From assembly GCA_900472625.1 (NCBI GenBank), contig UCIT01000085.1, forward strand, positions 62,001 through 126,000: a DNA stretch of 64,000 bases. Reading direction: 5' to 3'. Made by a program: the position numbers and the translations under genes. The first letter of the stretch is position 1. Each line of letters opens with the position of its first letter. Under the pieces are notes generated by a model that worked only from the letters and a program-made list of their open reading frames with translations, made no database searches and was not told the DNA's origin. The DNA is from Hyphomicrobiales bacterium (GTDB taxonomy: Bacteria > Pseudomonadota > Alphaproteobacteria > Rhizobiales > Rhizobiaceae). Shown in pieces: positions 60,117-64,000 of the stretch.

Positions 60117-60503
60117 ATGATTGCATCCGAGCTTGCAGTAGACAGTCCCCTGCCCGCACTGGGCGGCACGGACGCAAGCGACCCCCTGCTGCCGATGGAT
60201 CTGCTGGAACTCGAGCTTTCGCTGGAAAGCTACGATGGCGATGCCGATTTCTGCGACGCCGTTCGCATTGCGGCGGAACAAAGCGGCGGTGAACTGCTGT
60301 TCGACCTTCCTGCCGAAGGGCTGATGGACGATTGCAAGCGGATTGCCGTGTTGCGTATCCCGACGGCGACGTCGGACATGCGCATCGTGCTTGCGGTGCT
60401 CGACCATAACGGCACCGATATCCGGATGGAAAGCCCGGCGCCGGAGACAGCGCATCTGGTGCAGTTCGCAGATGCCTTTATCGAGGTACTCGAGCGCTTC
60501 TGA
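60117..60503 (+). CDS. Small protein of unknown function
   Basis: 128 residues, acidic. No known motif was recognised. Segments LELELSLESYDGDADFCDAV and MRIVLAVLDHNGTDIR suggest a mixed alpha/beta fold. AGGAGA lies 6 nt before ATG 60117; ATG 60111 is too close. It converges with the zinc-ribbon gene 3 bp away. Confidence 0.65.
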   Translation: MIASELAVDSPLPALGGTDASDPLLPMDLLELELSLESYDGDADFCDAVRIAAEQSGGELLFDLPAEGLMDDCKRIAVLRIPTATSDMRIVLAVLDHNGTDIRMESPAPETAHLVQFADAFIEVLERF

Positions 60504-60505
60504 AA

Positions 60506-60751
60506 TTAATCGCGGCCGGATTCGGCTTCCGCGAGCGTGCGGAACGGAAACTTGCGACCGCATTCGCATTTGATCACGCTCGTTTCCTGAAAATTGGTCT
60601 GTCGCTGGATGAAAAGACCGCGCGGCAGGTGGTCGACGTTGAAACCCGGATGCTTGCGCTTGGCATCATCCGTCTCCGAGGCCTCGGCAAAACCGCTGTT
60701 GCCGCATTGCGGGCAGGTCAGCTTCTTCGAAAATCGATCACGCAGTGCCAT
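60506..60751 (-). CDS. Small zinc-ribbon-like protein
   Basis: 81 residues. Two Cys pairs, CPQC (13-16) and CEC (62-64), can bind a zinc ion; otherwise unrecognised. AAGAGA supports the ATG at 60751. The longer upstream frame (to 61138) is not protein-like and overlaps other genes. Confidence 0.7.
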   Translation of the reverse strand: MALRDRFSKKLTCPQCGNSGFAEASETDDAKRKHPGFNVDHLPRGLFIQRQTNFQETSVIKCECGRKFPFRTLAEAESGRD

Positions 60752-60857
60752 CAGTCTCTTCCGTTGTGTCGCAGGCGTCTTCTTACAGAGGTTCGTCCCG
60801 CGGCGAAAGCTGGAACCAAAGGCTGGCGGCATCGTTTTCCCATTGAAGGAGACAATC

Positions 60858-61055
60858 ATGCCCAACAGAGAACCGATCCCAGTTCCCAATCCCGATACGC
60901 CGCGTGGCCCGACGCCGACACCCGGCATCCCCGATCGTGTGCAGGAAAAACCGCCTCTGACGCCGGCGCAGGATCCCGGTGATACCAAGAACCCGCAGGA
61001 CCCGACGCTTGATCCCGCCTTGCTGCCGATCGGCGATCCGGCTGGCGCGGCATAA
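60858..61055 (+). CDS. Proline-rich small protein of unknown function
   Basis: 65 residues, about a third Pro, with PIPVPNPDTPRGPTPTPGIP and DPTLDPALLPIGDP. AAGGAGA gives a strong start. It has no signal peptide or known motif and is probably unstructured. Confidence 0.65.
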   Translation: MPNREPIPVPNPDTPRGPTPTPGIPDRVQEKPPLTPAQDPGDTKNPQDPTLDPALLPIGDPAGAA

Positions 61056-61150
61056 CGCAACGGTGTTTTTCGATCATGGATTTGCGGTTGACGGACGCCG
61101 AGGCTTGGCGTCTTCTGGATGTGCAAGATCAATAACACGAAGATACGTCG

Positions 61151-61432
61151 ATGCGCCCTTTCGCTCCCACACTCGTCATCACCGCCGTTGCGATCGGTCT
61201 TTCCGCCTGCCAGACGATGACGCCGGAAGAGCGGCGAGCGGCTGACGACAGGCAGTGCATGAGCTACGGCTTCAAGCGTGGCACCGAAGGGTTTGCGACC
61301 TGCCTGCAGCGCATCGACCTCAGCCGCCAGGCGCAGCTTCGCGCCAACAGCGACTACGTGATGTCGGATTTGTCATGGCGGGTCGGCGGCCCGTATTATG
61401 GCGGGCCCTATTATTATCACCGCTGGCGGTGA
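61151..61432 (+). CDS. Small putative lipoprotein
   Basis: 93 residues. Signal peptide with lipobox-like LSAC (PTLVITAVAIGLSAC), then CMSYGFKRGTEGFATCLQRIDL (Cys pair spaced 15) and a Tyr/Gly-rich end (GGPYYGGPYYYHRWR). The C-x15-C plus Tyr-rich end suggest a cell-envelope protein. Function unknown. It converges with ppdK, 3 bp apart. Confidence 0.7.
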   Translation: MRPFAPTLVITAVAIGLSACQTMTPEERRAADDRQCMSYGFKRGTEGFATCLQRIDLSRQAQLRANSDYVMSDLSWRVGGPYYGGPYYYHRWR

Positions 61433-61435
61433 TCT

Positions 61436-64000
<2,565 letters not shown>

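Overview
The window is about 64 kb of GC-rich chromosomal DNA from an alphaproteobacterium, most likely a member of the Rhizobiaceae (Rhizobium/Neorhizobium/Agrobacterium type). This rests on the bet genes with a BetI of the Sinorhizobium type, a Rhizobium-type (ReAV-like) asparaginase, an APS-reductase CysH with separate CysD/CysN, DUF1127 and TIGR03808-type proteins, rhizobial intergenic mosaic repeats, and two tRNA genes (Pro-CGG, Gln-TTG). No integrase, transposase, phage gene, CRISPR array or rRNA gene was found.

Layout. 1-6.7 kb: the N-terminal 2,238 codons of a giant type-I-secreted RTX/VCBS-like adhesin on the minus strand, with its 3' end outside the window. 7-13 kb: VOC and DUF899 genes divergent from a MarR regulator through overlapping promoters, a Res/Xre toxin-antitoxin pair, an ACS-type MFS transporter, and the ohr/ohrR peroxide pair. 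13-18 kb: a ChaC-like protein, a LysR/DUF1127 divergent pair, two tandem L,D-transpeptidase lipoproteins and a Tat-exported hydrolase. 18-26 kb: a NepI-like efflux pump, a HigBA module, an ATP-dependent DNA ligase with its metallo-beta-lactamase exonuclease, and a PAS-GAF-GGDEF-EAL protein. 26-41 kb: accessory genes (TIGR03808 protein, two GSTs, regulators, asparaginase, two MFS pumps, quinone oxidoreductase, an EAL-CBS-GGDEF protein with both signature motifs altered, an orphan ParD, HdeD). 41.5-46.8 kb: glycine-betaine synthesis from choline (betI, betB, betA) with a RelE/Xre module between betB and betA and VapBC after betA. 46.9-54 kb: a ClC antiporter, an Rrf2 regulator divergent from cysH-cysD-cysN, then an EamA exporter. 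54-64 kb: GNAT, ureidoglycine aminohydrolase, two tRNAs, small lipoproteins, cupin, metallo-hydrolase, DCC/DUF4166/DUF1499 genes, several small unknown proteins, and ppdK truncated by the window end.

How genes work together. betB/betA oxidise choline to glycine betaine under BetI. cysD/cysN make APS and cysH reduces it directly; CysN lacks an APS kinase domain, which fits an APS (not PAPS) route. ohr/ohrR detoxify organic peroxides. The DNA ligase and exonuclease form a repair pair. Four complete toxin-antitoxin modules and one orphan antitoxin lie within 38 kb.

Most noteworthy: (i) the EamA transporter behind cysN ends in a 17-residue tail nearly copied from the CysN C-terminus; (ii) the MarR gene appears leaderless, with face-to-face promoters sharing a palindrome; (iii) the cysH ribosome-binding site lies in a perfect hairpin; (iv) the bet locus is interrupted by a toxin-antitoxin module and lacks betC; (v) the adhesin contains a 1.5-kb internal duplication and jelly-roll-like domains between RTX blocks. 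No clearly new multi-gene system could be proven from sequence alone.
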